Source: Siphonodentalium dalli
Lineage: Eukaryota; Mollusca; Scaphopoda; Gadilida; Siphonodentaliidae
Direction: 5' to 3'
Assembly: GCA_032622095.1 (NCBI GenBank)
Contig: CP136066.1
Location: 185,356,716-185,420,715 of the forward strand
DNA: 64,000 nt
Positions within the stretch are counted from its first letter, which is position 1; each line of letters starts with the position of its first letter. The translations under genes were made by a program, and so were the position numbers. Under the pieces are notes generated by a model. The model did not search any database and was not told where the DNA came from. It worked only from the letters and a program-made list of their open reading frames with translations. Shown here piece by piece: positions 32,225-43,489 of this stretch.

Positions 32225-32434
32225 ATTTTCACAAGACGGACATTCAAAGATGCATGGACATTAAACCGACCGTGGTTCAATTATGACAATGTGAAGAAAG
32301 CAATGTTTTGTAAAGTGTGCATTGACACCGGCATAAGCAATTTGTTCGTAACAAGCTGTTTTAATCTGGAGAAAAATTACGTCACTCTGCACGAAACAGC
32401 AAAAGGTCATTATTTTATATTTGATTCCCTATGA
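32225..32434 (+). pseudogene. TTF/ZNF862-like zinc-finger fragment of a hAT transposase
   Basis: The frame reads FKDAWTLNRPWFNYDNVKKA, MFCKVCIDTGISNLFV and LHETAKGHYF. The order W...PW..YD...AMFCKVC.D.G..N.F....H....H matches the N-terminal finger of ZNF862/KIAA-type proteins derived from hAT transposons. It ends in a stop before any catalytic region, so it is a leftover of the element that carries it. Confidence 0.7.
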
Positions 32435-32768
32435 TCCCCCATTGTCTGTCTGGTCACTCACCGGGCTCCTGCAGAATGCTATTTATTACGGTCGAGGTTT
32501 ATGAGCACCAAATGTAAGACAATAGCTTAATCAGCCAAATGTGAATCACGACAGATATTTTGTGGCCATTTGTCGTCAATACCGATAGTCAAAATAATAT
32601 GCATGCTTTTATGAAAGATTGTAATTTGATAATGGCGTAACAATATTAAGTTATTAGTTACCAGATGTCATTTAGATATTTTCGAAAGGATAATTATTTA
32701 ATGAGTTTAAAAAGATAATGAAATAAATAAAAAATAATGGCATTAAGAAGGACAATCCCCGGGGTTAG

Positions 32769-32790
32769 CGCCCCCCCCCCCCCCCCCCCC
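32769..32790. repeat. Poly-C tract
   Basis: About 21 consecutive C within the hAT-like element; similar G/C runs occur at 14161, 36966, 37314, 44979, 49801, 50479, 57164 and 60679. Confidence 0.9.
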
Positions 32791-32974
32791 AAATCACTCT
32801 TTCACGTAAAGATTAATAATTTTGTAATAAATGATATATATAAAAATACTTCTAGTTCATCAAAATTATTTTAATTATTGTGTATTTTACCTGTGTCTGT
32901 TAGATTTTACGTTTTATATGAATCAAGATAAAAATTCTAAGTTTCCTTGATTTTCCCCAATTTGACCTTCAATT

Positions 32975-33040
32975 TCATTTGGCAAAAAAAAAAATCATTT
33001 GGTAAAAAAAAAAATTCATTTGGCAAAAAATTTGGCAAGA
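32975..33040. repeat. CATTTGGCAAAAA sub-terminal repeats
   Basis: Three to four units of CATTTGGCAAAAAAA-like sequence, matching units at 32018-32056 and, inverted, the ends of the 55.1-55.7 kb element. They are probably binding or structural repeats of one transposon family. Confidence 0.6.
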
Positions 33041-33112
33041 GGAAATTATGGTCCAGCGCCAACCATATGGGTAACTTTATCACAGAAAACCGGAGAGAGT
33101 GACCTATTCAGC

Positions 33113-33178
33113 GTACTAACCGGGCTCGATGTTGCTTAACTTCGGTGATCACACAAATCATCTAACGACCGTGACCAA
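33113..33178 (-). pseudogene. 5S rRNA-like pseudogene A, middle/5' part
   Basis: On the minus strand: GATCACCGAAGTTAAGCAAC, then ATCGAGCCCGGTTAGTAC, matching the central part of 5S rRNA including the region of internal control elements. Separated from its 3' half by the hAT-like insertion. Confidence 0.75.
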
Positions 33179-33327
33179 GAGATCTAGACCTCTCGCATGC
33201 GAGCATAGAAGTCATCGGCCTTCTATATTTACAACGCGAGCGCTACACTATTCCCCGTTCTTTTTGAGATTCACCGAATCTCACCGAGTCCTCCCCCAGA
33301 GCGGTCGCATCATGACACTGTCTCAGA

Positions 33328-33376
33328 GGAGCGGACGAGCCACCAGTGTAACTTACACTGGGTGCTCGTCCGCTCC
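33328..33376. repeat. Perfectly matched hairpin (GGAGCGGACGAGC)
   Basis: GGAGCGGACGAGC-C-ACCAGTGTAA pairs with TTACACTGGGTGCTCGTCCGCTCC; single unpaired bases only. It lies between the two 5S-like copies. Confidence 0.8.
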
Positions 33377-33420
33377 CTGTGTAACAGAACGAGAGGGAGA
33401 AGTAAGGGAGTCCCACTGAA

Positions 33421-33520
33421 AGTTGGCAGCACCCGGAATCCCAAGCCGGTCACCCATACAAGTACTAACCAGGCTCGACAATGCCTAACTTCGGTGATCA
33501 CACAAAGCGTCTAACGACCG
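33421..33520 (-). pseudogene. 5S rRNA-like pseudogene B
   Basis: On the minus strand it contains GATCACCGAAGTTAGGCATT, GAGCCTGGTTAGTACTTGTA, TGGGTGACCGGC and GGGATTCCGGGTGCTGCC. These align with the 3' two-thirds of animal 5S rRNA, including box A and box C regions with substitutions. The first ~45 bases are not recognisable, so this is a decayed gene or a 5S-derived SINE head. Confidence 0.75.
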
Positions 33521-33576
33521 TTTATTTGATATCAAATTTCATAATAATAATAATGTGAAAACAGGACAATGCAACA

Positions 33577-34162
33577 CTACAGGCAAGTGCTATGGCAATG
33601 TCGTAATCTCGATAATACTATTTGGTCTACGCTATACTTACATCTGTCACCGATTTCACAGAAAAATAATCTTCCGATACAATTAATATATATTACGTAT
33701 TCATAGTTCGTTAGACCGCATATCGTCGTAGTTTTTCTTATCTTAGGGCGAGATGATTCATGCATTAAGAACTTTGTATTACCCACTGCATGTGTATATA
33801 ATCGTTCTAGTTTAACTGTCCGTTAAGATTTCAGTCAACCCAAAGTCAATCACTTTTATATCATATGCCTCATATATTTACTATTCATTATATAGTCTTA
33901 CTCTACATTCCAGAAAAATGAGAGTATCATCTAATGTGACGCTTGTCGATATGGTGTTTATGGGGGAGACTGGCGGTATATTTGTACTTTCAATATATTG
34001 TCATTTGTTTAAATGCGTTCGCTCCAAAAGTATAAATTTAAAAATTCTGCACATATCATTGGAGTTTACTCCACATCACCTAATGAGCCTGTTAGCATTA
34101 TACTTCAATATTAAATCAGATTTGAATGCGTGCGAACCACTTTAAACTGAGCTTAGTATATG
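33577..34162. repeat. Left arm of a 6.8-kb inverted repeat pair
   Basis: Imperfect reverse complement of 39735-40396: ATTTAAAAATTCTGCACATA, GTTTAAATGCGTTCGCTCCA, CAGTCAACCCAAAGTCAATC all recur inverted. Small indels are scattered. The 5.6-kb interior is occupied by unrelated repeats. It could be two insertions of one family in opposite orientation. Confidence 0.85.
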
Positions 34163-34694
34163 GATTACGTCAATTTCACCATGTACAGCTATGTAGTGAT
34201 CTGTTCAAGCGTATATACAAAAGGTTTCAATATTCTTGCCAAAAATAATTATGCAGTATATAATATTGTTAATCAACCGAACAACGAAAGAAACTTTTAT
34301 TCCAGGATATAAGCTAATATAAGCTGAACGCATAGTGGCAAATATATCGATTTACATAGACTCATAAAAATTAGTATACTCAATTCGTTAATTTTTGTTT
34401 TAATAATATTGTATAGATTGTGTAGATCAATATTCTTATTAGCTACAGTGCGTCTATATAGATGTATACCCGAATTGGTAATTTGGTATGCATTATACAT
34501 AATATATAATACAGTTTTGTCGGAAAATACATAACGACAACTGCTTCATAACATTCGGCCTTACGGGTGTGATATATATATATATAGTAATCAATGTTAT
34601 TGTGTATTTAAACCGCTATATATGAGGAAATTGTTCATGTTGATTACTATAGAGTTGCACAACTATTATTCTTGTCCTATTAATTATATGCACT

Positions 34695-35085
34695 TTGATT
34701 TTCGGAGACAAGAAGTTGAATAGTCAGATGTCCATGTCGTTAGAAGCTTTTGTTCCGATATTAGGGAATGCTGACATATATGTCGAAAGCTTTATATTGG
34801 ACGTAGGAGCCGATGTCACCATACAGATCGTGAAAGATGAAAGCGACTCGAATATTCAACCTGCAGCAACAATGGTGACATCAACGCCGGAAAACAATGA
34901 TCCTGGAAAGAAAGCACGTGTGTCAAGTGTGTAAACGCATATTCAGGCACAGTTGGCTACTTGAAAGACACGCGAGAACGCACTTGATATAATAAACCCT
35001 AAATTGTTCTGTAACTTCTGTGTCCAATGGACTTTACGTTACCATACGAACGTGATCAACATTTAAAGGAAAAACATAATATGTA
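34695..35085 (+). pseudogene. Zinc-finger gene relic
   Basis: After an 80-codon frame (34695-34934) an overlapping frame reads HVCQVCKRIFRHSWLLERHA then RTH at 34915-34983, a correctly spaced C2H2 finger, followed by stops. At 35002-35080 FCNFC and, after a frameshift, DFTLPYERDQHLKEKH form a second decayed finger. The style resembles BTB/lola-type fingers and differs from the three main finger genes. No intact frame. Confidence 0.55.
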
Positions 35086-35449
35086 TTTACGATATTCATG
35101 TGACAGGTTCGTGAGATGATATTTTCCCGATTTAATCAATAACAAAAACTGTTCAATATCATTTAGGAAGTTCCCTTCTCTTAGAGCGTTTGCTGCTCCG
35201 GGTGGTATACACAAACTATGCGGTTGTTTTGGTCCTGCACGCTCCGATGAAAAGAGCCTTCGCTTTGAGTGATATCGGCGATATTTCACAACTGTTTTGT
35301 TCGGATATTGCAACAACAGACCCTTGTCTGTATCTGTAGAAGATTTGGCAGTATCTTGGCCATTGCTTTCCAAACATACTTCTTCGTCGAGGATTAATTC
35401 TATCTGTTTTCGTTTAATTGGCCGCCACACGTGTCCTCGCTTTCTCTTT
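35056..35449 (-). CDS. Candidate terminal exon of an unknown gene
   Basis: On the minus strand a very strong acceptor (TTGTTTTTTTTTCAG) opens at 35449 and the frame stays open for about 130 codons to TAA. The product begins RKRKRGHVWRPIKRKQIELI (basic), then an acidic/Ser-Thr stretch (SNGQDTAKSSTDTDKG), a second basic stretch (VVKYRRYHSKRRLFSSER), and a helical end with FLNDIEQFLLLIKSG. No family is recognised. Upstream exons were not found. It overlaps the zinc-finger relic on the other strand, so one of the two is coincidental. Confidence 0.35.
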
Positions 35450-36084
35450 CTGAAAAAAAAACAAGGTAACATATCGTGTAATTCAATAGCATGTCAATTT
35501 ATAACAATGTCACAGCTAATCTAAATGTATGCTATTTTGTGGTAGATATATCTCACACGTAAACGGCCTCAGCTAATATGTGCCGACATTCACCCAACAA
35601 TCATGTCAGAAAACCAATCTGATGAAACAATCCAAGAGCTGACCAGTGAGCGCGCAGCAGTATTTGTATACTATCGTCTGAACAGGGCAGCCTTAATTGT
35701 TTGATGGTCATGCACACACCGCTGGGTATGTTGCAAGATCGTGGCCGCCCAGGATTATGATTCATCGATACCACGAGTCGGTTGAGGAAGCCGGCACTAT
35801 TTAAAATTGCAACGAGCAATGGTTCAAGCTTGATTGGACTCACCGGGTGAATGGAGTTCAATATATTTTATCCAGTATAACAAACCACTGGTCACAATCG
35901 TACGGTTGTTTATGGAACTATTTTCATTACGTCGCATATGTGAACGGACAAGAGTTTCTCGGTTGCGATAAGATAGTATGCATGTATTTGAAACGATGGA
36001 GTTATAGATTGAAGCATACCCTAAGCGTTGCTCCAAACATCGCTCACGATCTCCATGACCCACACGTTACAACATATATGTAAC

Positions 36085-36838
36085 TAGAAGGTGACCCGAC
36101 TTCGTCCGGGCTATTCAAAAACCAAATTTCAAGTCGATTGCTCCACCCGTTTCTTAGATCTGGTCTGCGCATGCGCGAAGCTGGTGTCGCACGTGCTCGG
36201 CGACCCGATAAAATTCGTATCCGGGGCAAGATACATTCACATACCAAATTTCAAGTCGATAGCTACACCCGTTTCCGAGATATATAGCCCAATGTCATTT
36301 GCGGATACCTCGGCCGGTGATGAGTTAACGCGACACAGTCAAATGCATCGGCAGGGTGAGAGTTAACGTAATCTAACTTTATGACCTCTGACGACGTCAT
36401 AGAAGTTACGCATTGATATCCTGATAAAAGATCGTACCACCACTTGTACCTAATAATTGAGGCAGATAACTAAAACGGATACATACATATTATATATCGT
36501 TGGAAAGATGAAGCCACACAGATTCTAACCGTGCAAATTATATGACTGGCAATTTATTATTCGCGCTATATCGTATCGATTTGTGAGCACCGAACTGAAA
36601 TATATTAGCGCAAAACGGCGTAAAAATAGATTTGACCTCCGCACGTGAAAAGTTGACCTCGCACGGACAAATAAATATGCCTATGTTCGTCTCCTGCCGA
36701 AAATACCCTAAAATACCAAATTTCATCGAAATTGGCTTAGTCGTTTTGGAGTCCATCGATTTCAAACACACACACAAACAAACAAACACATACACACACA
36801 CACACACACAGATCTTTCAAAATATATAATAGATGATC
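36085..36838 (+). mobile_element. LINE/SINE-like 3' tail ending in a CA microsatellite
   Basis: GTGACCCGACTTCGTCCGGG, a twice-used ACCAAATTTCAAGTCGATnG (36122 and 36243), then ACCAAATTTCATCGAAATTG, CTTAGTCGTTTTGGAGTCCA, a CA-rich run (36766-36812) and an AATATATAATAGATG end. This order is seen at the 3' ends of many retroelements in marine invertebrates. No reverse transcriptase is attached. Whether it is one element or two is uncertain. Confidence 0.55.
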
Positions 36839-36961
36839 GTATGATCGCATTTTCGCTGTAAGGCACGAGGTTAAATCTGTATATTACACACTGATTATAG
36901 TATTTGTTGATAGTTTGGCTGCAACATTGAATGTTATGCGAATCTATATTAGAGCCGTGTA

Positions 36962-37328
36962 GCAGGGGGGGGGGGGGGGTCGGTCAAAAGTAAAAACAGA
37001 TCACGCTGAAAATGACCTTAGTTACCCTTGGACTGCACACACACAAAAAAAGAATGGGGAAAAAAAATTATTTTTGCAATTTTTTTCCATTTTTAGGTGC
37101 CACGCCCACTAAAATGAAAACAGAAATAATGAGTTTCAAAGCAAATAAAACCAATAACTTATACCTATTATGTTCTTAAGTGGCCACTGAAGACATGGCA
37201 AAACTAAAATTTCTTGTATCGGTGAAAAAAATGACAAAAAGTGGATTTTAAAAAAATGGTCCGGCCGCGGGGGACCCACCCCCTAGGCCCTATATGTTGC
37301 AATTTTTTTCCGACCCCCCCCCCCCTGC
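36962..37328. mobile_element. 367-bp MITE with poly-G TIRs and GTGTA target duplication
   Basis: It starts GCAG followed by a run of about 14 G and TCGG, and ends CCGA, a run of C and CTGC, the inverse. GTGTA lies directly outside both ends (36957-36961 and 37329-37333). The interior is AT-rich and non-coding. Confidence 0.8.
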
Positions 37329-37617
37329 GTGTAGACCTAATAACTTGCTACCATACTACATGATTTATATCGCATAAAATGATACTCTCATTTCTCTCAA
37401 GAATCCCGAGTAAGGCAACGAATGGTGTAGAAATTATGATGGTATTGTTAATGATATTGCCCTGATTAAAATCGAAGTTCTCACACATGTTCCGTCAATA
37501 AATTTCAGCAGTAGTATTTTATTGTTAACCTCCTCAATTTAGGAGAGCATATGTACAAATGACAAATATATACATATTATATAGATATTATATAGATATG
37601 CATGCAAATGTTATTAT

Positions 37618-38360
37618 CCCCCGCCAAATTGAAAATTTGCGGGGGATATAGGAATGGATTCCGTCCGTCCGTCTGTCCGTCCGTCTGTCCCGAATTTGTA
37701 AGAGTCATACCTTGAACAAATATCAACGGATTTCAAAGATTTTTGGTATATGAGTTCACCTGACCATTACCTAGAATGAGTTCGCAAGCCAGGTTCGGCC
37801 AGTTATTTTTACCGGAGTTATTGGACTTTGTTTACTATTTTTTTTCGAATTTACCAAATAGCAAATAGACGACGTCACAGGGATCATTTCCACAAATCTT
37901 AACGGATTTCAAAGATATTTGGTATATGAGTTCACCTGACCATTACCTTGAATGAGTTCGCAAGCCAGGTGCGGTCGGATATTTTTACCGGAGTTATTGG
38001 ACTTTGTTTATTATTTTTGTCGAATTTACCAAATAGCAAATAGAAGACGTCACAGGGCTCATTCCCACAAATGTCAACGGATTTAAAAGATTGTTGGTAT
38101 ATGAGTTCAGATGACCAGTATCTAGAACGAGTTCGCAAACCAGGTCCGGTCGGATATTTTCAGCAGAGTTATTGGACTTTATTTTATTTTTTTTGTGCAA
38201 ATTGACGACGTCACAGGGCTCATTTCCACAAATGTCAAAGGATTTCAAAGATATTTGGTATATGAGTTCATTTGACCAGTATCTAGAACGAGTTCGCAAA
38301 CCAGGTCCGGTCAGATATTTTCAGCCGAGTTATTGGACTTTGTTTGTCCTAAAATGAGTG
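37618..38360. repeat. Hairpin-headed tandem repeat (four units of about 165-176 bp)
   Basis: It begins with the hairpin CCCCCGCCAAATTGAAAATTTGCGGGGG and a GTCCGTCCGTCTGTCC run. Four units then repeat the order AACGGATTTCAAAGATnTTTGG - ATGAGTTCACCTGACC - GAGTTCGCAAGCCAGGT - GGAGTTATTGGACTTTGTTT - GACGACGTCACAGGG. Single diverged units of the same type occur at about 19120-19215, 43290-43395 and 54860-55080. Confidence 0.85.
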
Positions 38361-38401
38361 CGCAAGCCAGGCTTTTTGACAAAATCCCACCTCTTGTTGA
38401 G

Positions 38402-38482
38402 AATGCACTTCCCCAACTGCACATTTCGGCAGAGAACGCAAACATTATTGACAATGCACTTCCCCAACTGCACATTTCGGCG
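38402..38482 (+). repeat. 29-bp direct repeat pair
   Basis: AATGCACTTCCCCAACTGCA + CATTTCGGC occurs at 38403 and 38454, 51 bases apart. Confidence 0.85.
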
Positions 38483-38704
38483 GGGGATACCACCGTCTGC
38501 GACTGCTTGTTCTAATCACAATACTAATCACAATATTAATCTTACAGTATTAACGTCATGTCACACGCATGCGGTCGGGTTCTGACATTTTCAAGTTTCA
38601 AGTGTGTTAGTGAGGTCGGTGATAATCTAAAGAATTTAGAAATGGGAAGGCATACATAGATGTTCCCGAATGCCAGTTGCCCTTTTAAAACCTGATTATA
38701 AATA

Positions 38705-39110
38705 TCACATGCGTGTGATCGAGCGAAATAAAATTTCCAAATAAAATATTTACTGGACATCAATGTTGAGTATTGGAACTTGAGAATATGTGTCGTCATG
38801 TTACCTTCTCGGTTGAAATTAGACAAGGGTTTTAGACATCGAATTCGGGCAGTAACATACCTCATATGGTAATGGCATATTTAAGAAACTGTAAATTAAT
38901 TAGCAATATCACATGCGTGTGATCGAGCGAAATAAAACTTCCAAATAAAATATTTACTGGACATCAAAGTTGAGTATAAGATTTTTAGAATGTGTGTCGT
39001 CATATTACCTTATCGAGTGAAATTAGCAAAGGTTTCACACATCAATTTCAAAAAGATGTATATATCACATGAAAATGGCCTATTTAAAAACTGGAAATAA
39101 ATTAGTCAGT
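38705..39110. repeat. 204-bp tandem duplication
   Basis: Starting TCACATGCGTGTGATCGAGC, the unit is present twice (38705 and 38909) with scattered differences; CACATGCGTGTG is itself a palindrome. A partial upstream match lies near 38558 (TCACACGCATGCGG). Confidence 0.85.
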
Positions 39111-39373
39111 GTATCTTACTGTGATTAAAAAAGAGTACTTTGTTTGCTATGTCTACTGAATGAGTTCGTAATTGGATTACCGCTATCCCGCTGGTTATAA
39201 GTCAGTCGTTTTTGTTCCTCCCAAATCAAAACAAGAATATCATGGCACTTAAAACAGAACAGCGATTAAAACAGAACAGCGATCACTGGCTATGTCACAA
39301 TCGAAATAATTTATGTCATGAAACCCATTGTGTCACGTTGTGCTGAAAATAAAATTAATGCGAATGACATCAT

Positions 39374-39660
39374 ATATCGGGACCCCCGGTGTCCAGTCAG
39401 TAGAGTGTCAGGTGCATTACGCCGCCACAGGACGTCCAGCGCGGACGAAGCTGGTTCGAACCCCGTCATAGGGAGGGTGACCAGAATCGTGTATCTGGGC
39501 AAGTTTGTCAGTTGCTTTCCGGGGGTCGGTGGTTTCTACACGCAGTGAAATTAAGCCTCTGCGTGGCCTTTCCTCCACCTGTAAAATTGACGACGTCGTG
39601 TGTGGCCTAGCGGCTAGAACAACGATAAAACCTAATAAACAAACAACAACATATATCACC
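39374..39660 (+). mobile_element. tRNA-derived SINE with conserved core
   Basis: The head contains an A-box-like GTCCAGTCAGTAGAGTG and a clear B-box GGTTCGAACCCC (39451-39462), as in tRNA genes. A core then follows: GGGGTCGGTGGTTTCTACAC, CTTTCCTCCACCTGTAAAAT and GACGACGTCGTGTGTGGC. It ends in an A-rich tail (AACCTAATAAACAAACAACA). The GGTCGGTGGTTT...CCTCCACC core resembles SINE domains widespread in molluscs and other invertebrates. It is not a tRNA gene: the fold beyond the T-arm is absent. Confidence 0.75.
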
Positions 39661-39734
39661 AAACTGACAAGTAATACCCAACTGTTCACTATAGCACATT
39701 CTTATTGTTGTACGTGGTGCAATTGATGTATTCG

Positions 39735-40396
39735 ATATCATAAGCTCAGTTTAAAGTCGCTCACACGCATTCAAATCTGATTTAATATTGCATAATATGC
39801 TAACAGGCCCATTAGCTGATGTGGTGTAAACTCCAATGATATGTGCAGAATTTTTAAATTTATACTTTTGGAGCGAACGCATTTAAACAAATGAGAATAT
39901 AATGAAAGTACAAATATACCTCCACAATCTTCCCCATAAACACTATATCGACTAGCGTCGCATTAGATGATACTCACATTTTTCTCGAATGCAGAGTAAG
40001 ACTATATATGAATGGTAATATATGAGGCAGTATTGTCCATTATGTTGTGCTGATTAAAACAGAAAATTCTCGCTCATGTTACATCCATATGGCCACACTT
40101 GTCATCAGGTCGATATAACAAGCTTGTTTATGAAAAGTGATTGACTTTGGGTTGACTGAAATCTTAACGGACAGTTAAACTAGAACTCTTATACACAGTG
40201 GGTATTACAAAGTTATTAATGTATGAATCATCTCGATAAGGAAAACTACGACGATGTGGGGTCTAACGAAATATGAATAGCGTAATATATATCAAATATA
40301 TCGGAATATTATTTTTCTGTGAAATCGGTGGCATATGTAAGTATAGCGTAGACCAAATAGTATTACCGAATTACTATATTGTCATAGCACTTACAT
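39735..40396. repeat. Right arm of the 6.8-kb inverted repeat pair
   Basis: Imperfect reverse complement of 33577-34162; see that entry. It holds extra bases (for example around 40025-40130) absent from the left arm. Confidence 0.85.
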
Positions 40397-42049
40397 TTAC
40401 CGGTTAAATCCAGAACCGCGACGACTGGCTATGTCACAATCGAACGGATTGATCATGACATCGCTTGATTCACGCTCGGTTTTGGTGGCGAAAGATTATG
40501 TGTTTATAACAAATGTTACCTGGCTGAACAAATGCAACCAGTATAAACCCATGATCTATTCCAACGGTAAGACATATATAGAATGACTTAATAATAAACG
40601 TGAACGTTTGAGGAACGGCCACATTACAATGTGAAAAAAAATATGTATTCCTACAGCACACTGTGCTATCAAATCTTTGAAGGACGGTACGTAATTATAT
40701 TATACATCAAATTGTAAAAGTGATTGTTTCAAAGCACATCATCCCACATCCATGTACATTTACAAGAGAGGATACTAGTATACACGTACTGTGTTCACCA
40801 ATGTAATTCACAAGAGAAACATGGCATGATCCATGGTCTCACTTCATTCAGACGTCAGTGCTGTGTTGACTAGAGTCGACATAAATTTCCACTCAGTATA
40901 TCATATAAATTCATCTGAGTCGAACAGGACTGGCCTGAAAGCTATTTCCAGACTTGGGGATATACCAGGAAATTCCTTGTTTTGATTGGAAGCGGTTTAA
41001 CAGTGTATACAGCGTTTGCACGGTGCCCGCTTGTGTGTGCCGGTTTCACTATATAACGGTGTGGGGTGAAACGTACCAATTACATGTTGTTTATAATAGT
41101 TGGTAATTCTTTTTAACATTGAAATGCTTATTAATTGATCTTAAAAGGTCTAGATCATGCCACGAATCTCTATTCTGACTAACACCGATATAAATCATGT
41201 TCCACAAGACATGTATACAAAACATGGGAACTTTTTTAAGTTTTGACAGGGAGCATTCTAAACTCGAAAAAATAACGCGGAGAATATATTTCTTAGTTAT
41301 TACCTGTTACTTAATTATGTACTTCACTGTACGTGAATGTTCCAACTCGAAACAGCTCATTATCAAGTATACCATCATGCTACAACATTCGATAACATGT
41401 GGAACTCGTTTATCAGCTGATTTTAATAATATAATTAGTCGAATGTGTCAGTACAGCACGAGTCGAGACGAATTTAGTACATCTCGTTTAGGGAACGAAA
41501 TTGTCTACTCGAGACATCGATTCGGTCGCGTATACACGTGATACTTACTTTAGTTATAATCAGGCGGGAATTCGGCAACATAGATGGTTGGTCACACAAA
41601 AGCATTGTCGTATTATTTTCGGTATACCCACGTCCGAAATCGACTCATTTTTTGGAAATTGGCTAAATCATGAACACAAATTTCTACGCAAGGGGATTGC
41701 TCGAAGATTTGACTATAGGAATCCGAAACAATCGACGAGGAAATACTCAATCGTGTTGCTAAATTTCAATACATTGTGAAAAAGATTGTTCCAAAGTTAG
41801 GACCCCGGCAAATATTGAGATATTGAGCGAATGTAATTGCTTCTATACCAACCGTTCCATTCTGACAAAATTAATTAAACACTGTATTTTTCTCTATTTC
41901 GTAACTAGAAATTGCAACATAAAAATAGAGATGCGCAGTTGTATCGTCGTGGAAGCGCGTTTGGCAACACAGATGCGCGTTTTCGAATGGTCCGTGTGAT
42001 ACATACCGACCTGCATAACACAGAATGAATGCCGGATTAATAATACATA
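40397..42049. other. No gene supported
   Basis: Overlapping frames at 41197-41541 and 41501-41779 (114 and 92 codons, plus strand) are the longest. The first has a hydrophobic stretch (IYFLVITCYLIMYFTV), but no homology, splice signals or codon pattern supports either. Confidence 0.5.
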
Positions 42050-42053
42050 TTAA

Positions 42054-42573
42054 AGATGGATTATCTCTTTATATAACAAAATTTAAATAGTTGCGTGGGT
42101 ATAAAATAATAGATATGAACTGAAGACCTATGTCCGGAAAAGCTTCTATCTATTACTATTGATTTTATTTCGAATATTAAATCGGGCCCATTTATGTTAC
42201 TATTTTTAGAACTGACCATTCGGATGAGACCGTATTGCGATATAGAGCACTGGGCTGTTCCCACGGCTACGCAATGAATGTCAAATGTCACAGATTGGTT
42301 GTTTGTATTGTTTTGTTCCACAGATATAAGCGATAATGAGTATAATTAACGTTTATTTGTGACAAAATTGTACAATATAATTTCTGGTCTCTGTTAACAG
42401 TAACCACTATTGTTCGTTAGCTGAACAAACACACCTTTTTAGACCAGAAAATATTCGAAATAAAATTAATATTAATCGATAGAAGCATTTCCGGACAGGA
42501 GTCTTCGATTCAGATCTAATATTTTATACCCCGGTAACTATATAATACATGTTTACAAAGAGATAATCCACCT
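42054..42573 (-). mobile_element. 520-bp TTAA element, copy 2 (inverted)
   Basis: TTAA at 42050-42053 and 42574-42577; exactly 520 bases between; reverse orientation to copies 1 and 3. Confidence 0.9.
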
Positions 42574-43081
42574 TTAAATATGAGCAGAGTAAGATTGAGT
42601 CATTGCCGTATATAATATGGTCGCCGTTAAATATACTATTGAATTTTTACGGCATGATTTTGAATCACGAAAATGTTCATGGGCATATAAAGTAAAAAAA
42701 ACCCGTCAAACTGATGAAACGGTATGGGACCGTCGAATATGACGGCCCAAAACCGTCGAATCGACAGTAATTTCTAACAGTGTAGATAAAAAGTGTACAT
42801 CGTAATTTTTGCAAATTCTATGCGATGAAAGCTGTATAAAACGACTGGAAAAATAGTTAAAATAACATTTTGTCTATTAGGGACATTTTTTAAATCACGT
42901 TTCATCGTATATCCAGAGGCAATAATTTTTGTTGATCTGGTGTTGATGCGTCTCTAAGATTGCAACGTCGTGAGGTGAAAAGTCACATTGCGCGTACATG
43001 GTTATTTCATGAAATATAATACACATATGTAAGATACATGCATAGCTCAAATTTAATAGGCAGTATAACAATATTATATAA

Positions 43082-43273
43082 ATGTATATTCAATACATTT
43101 CCATCGTGGCTAAAGTGTTTTTCGTATATATTCTTTTCGCGGTTAGTGTGATACATGTAGTAGAAGGCCATGGACATTTTGTCTCCCAAAAGCCGCAGGA
43201 AAAGTTGCAGCAGCCAAAATTCCAACCGATTGTTTGGCGATGTCGGTTGGCAGGAGAACGGCCGTGCATCTAA
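43082..43273 (+). CDS. Small open frame with a hydrophobic N-terminus (doubtful)
   Basis: 63 codons from ATG: MYIQYISIVAKVFFVYILFA, then VSVIHVVEGHGHFVSQKPQE. The first 28 residues would pass as a signal peptide or membrane anchor, and the rest is polar. No relative is recognised and no splice or promoter signal was found. It may be chance. Confidence 0.2.
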   Translation: MYIQYISIVAKVFFVYILFAVSVIHVVEGHGHFVSQKPQEKLQQPKFQPIVWRCRLAGERPCI

Positions 43274-43489
43274 CTATGGCGTTAGTGCGATAACTTGAAC
43301 AAATATCAACTGCTTTTGTTGATATCCGGTTTATAATAATTGCACTGTTTTGATCGAATTCGAAAACCGGTTAGGTCCGCTTATTGTCGGTGGAGTTACG
43401 ACACGAGACACGTCTCGTTTCTGGAATTCATTTGATGAATCAAGTTAAAAAATTGTAGGTTATGTTATCGTGTTTAAGTATTTTCATAT

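Larger units (their letters stand above)
31657..33112 (+). mobile_element. 1456-bp hAT-like element inserted in a 5S-like pseudogene
   Basis: TIRs GCTGAATATGTCACTCTCAC...CGGTTTTCTGTGATAAATTACCC and inverted GCTGAATAGGTCACTCTCTC...CGGTTTTCTGTGATAAAGTTACCC. Eight bases outside, GTCCTAAC and GTACTAAC, form a target duplication with one difference. An 8-base target is typical of hAT elements. Sub-terminal GGGTAACTTTATCACA words and CATTTGGCAAAA repeats recur in both halves. A zinc-finger remnant of hAT type lies inside. The transposase core is absent. Confidence 0.8.

Noticed and set aside
33421-33520. Functional 5S rRNA gene
   Set aside because: The first third is unrecognisable and conserved positions are substituted.
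39451-39462. tRNA gene at the GGTTCGAACCCC box
   Set aside because: No matching acceptor and anticodon stems; the downstream core and A-rich tail mark a SINE.
41197-41779. Two overlapping frames as a new gene
   Set aside because: No start context, domain, splice signal or repeat copy to support them.
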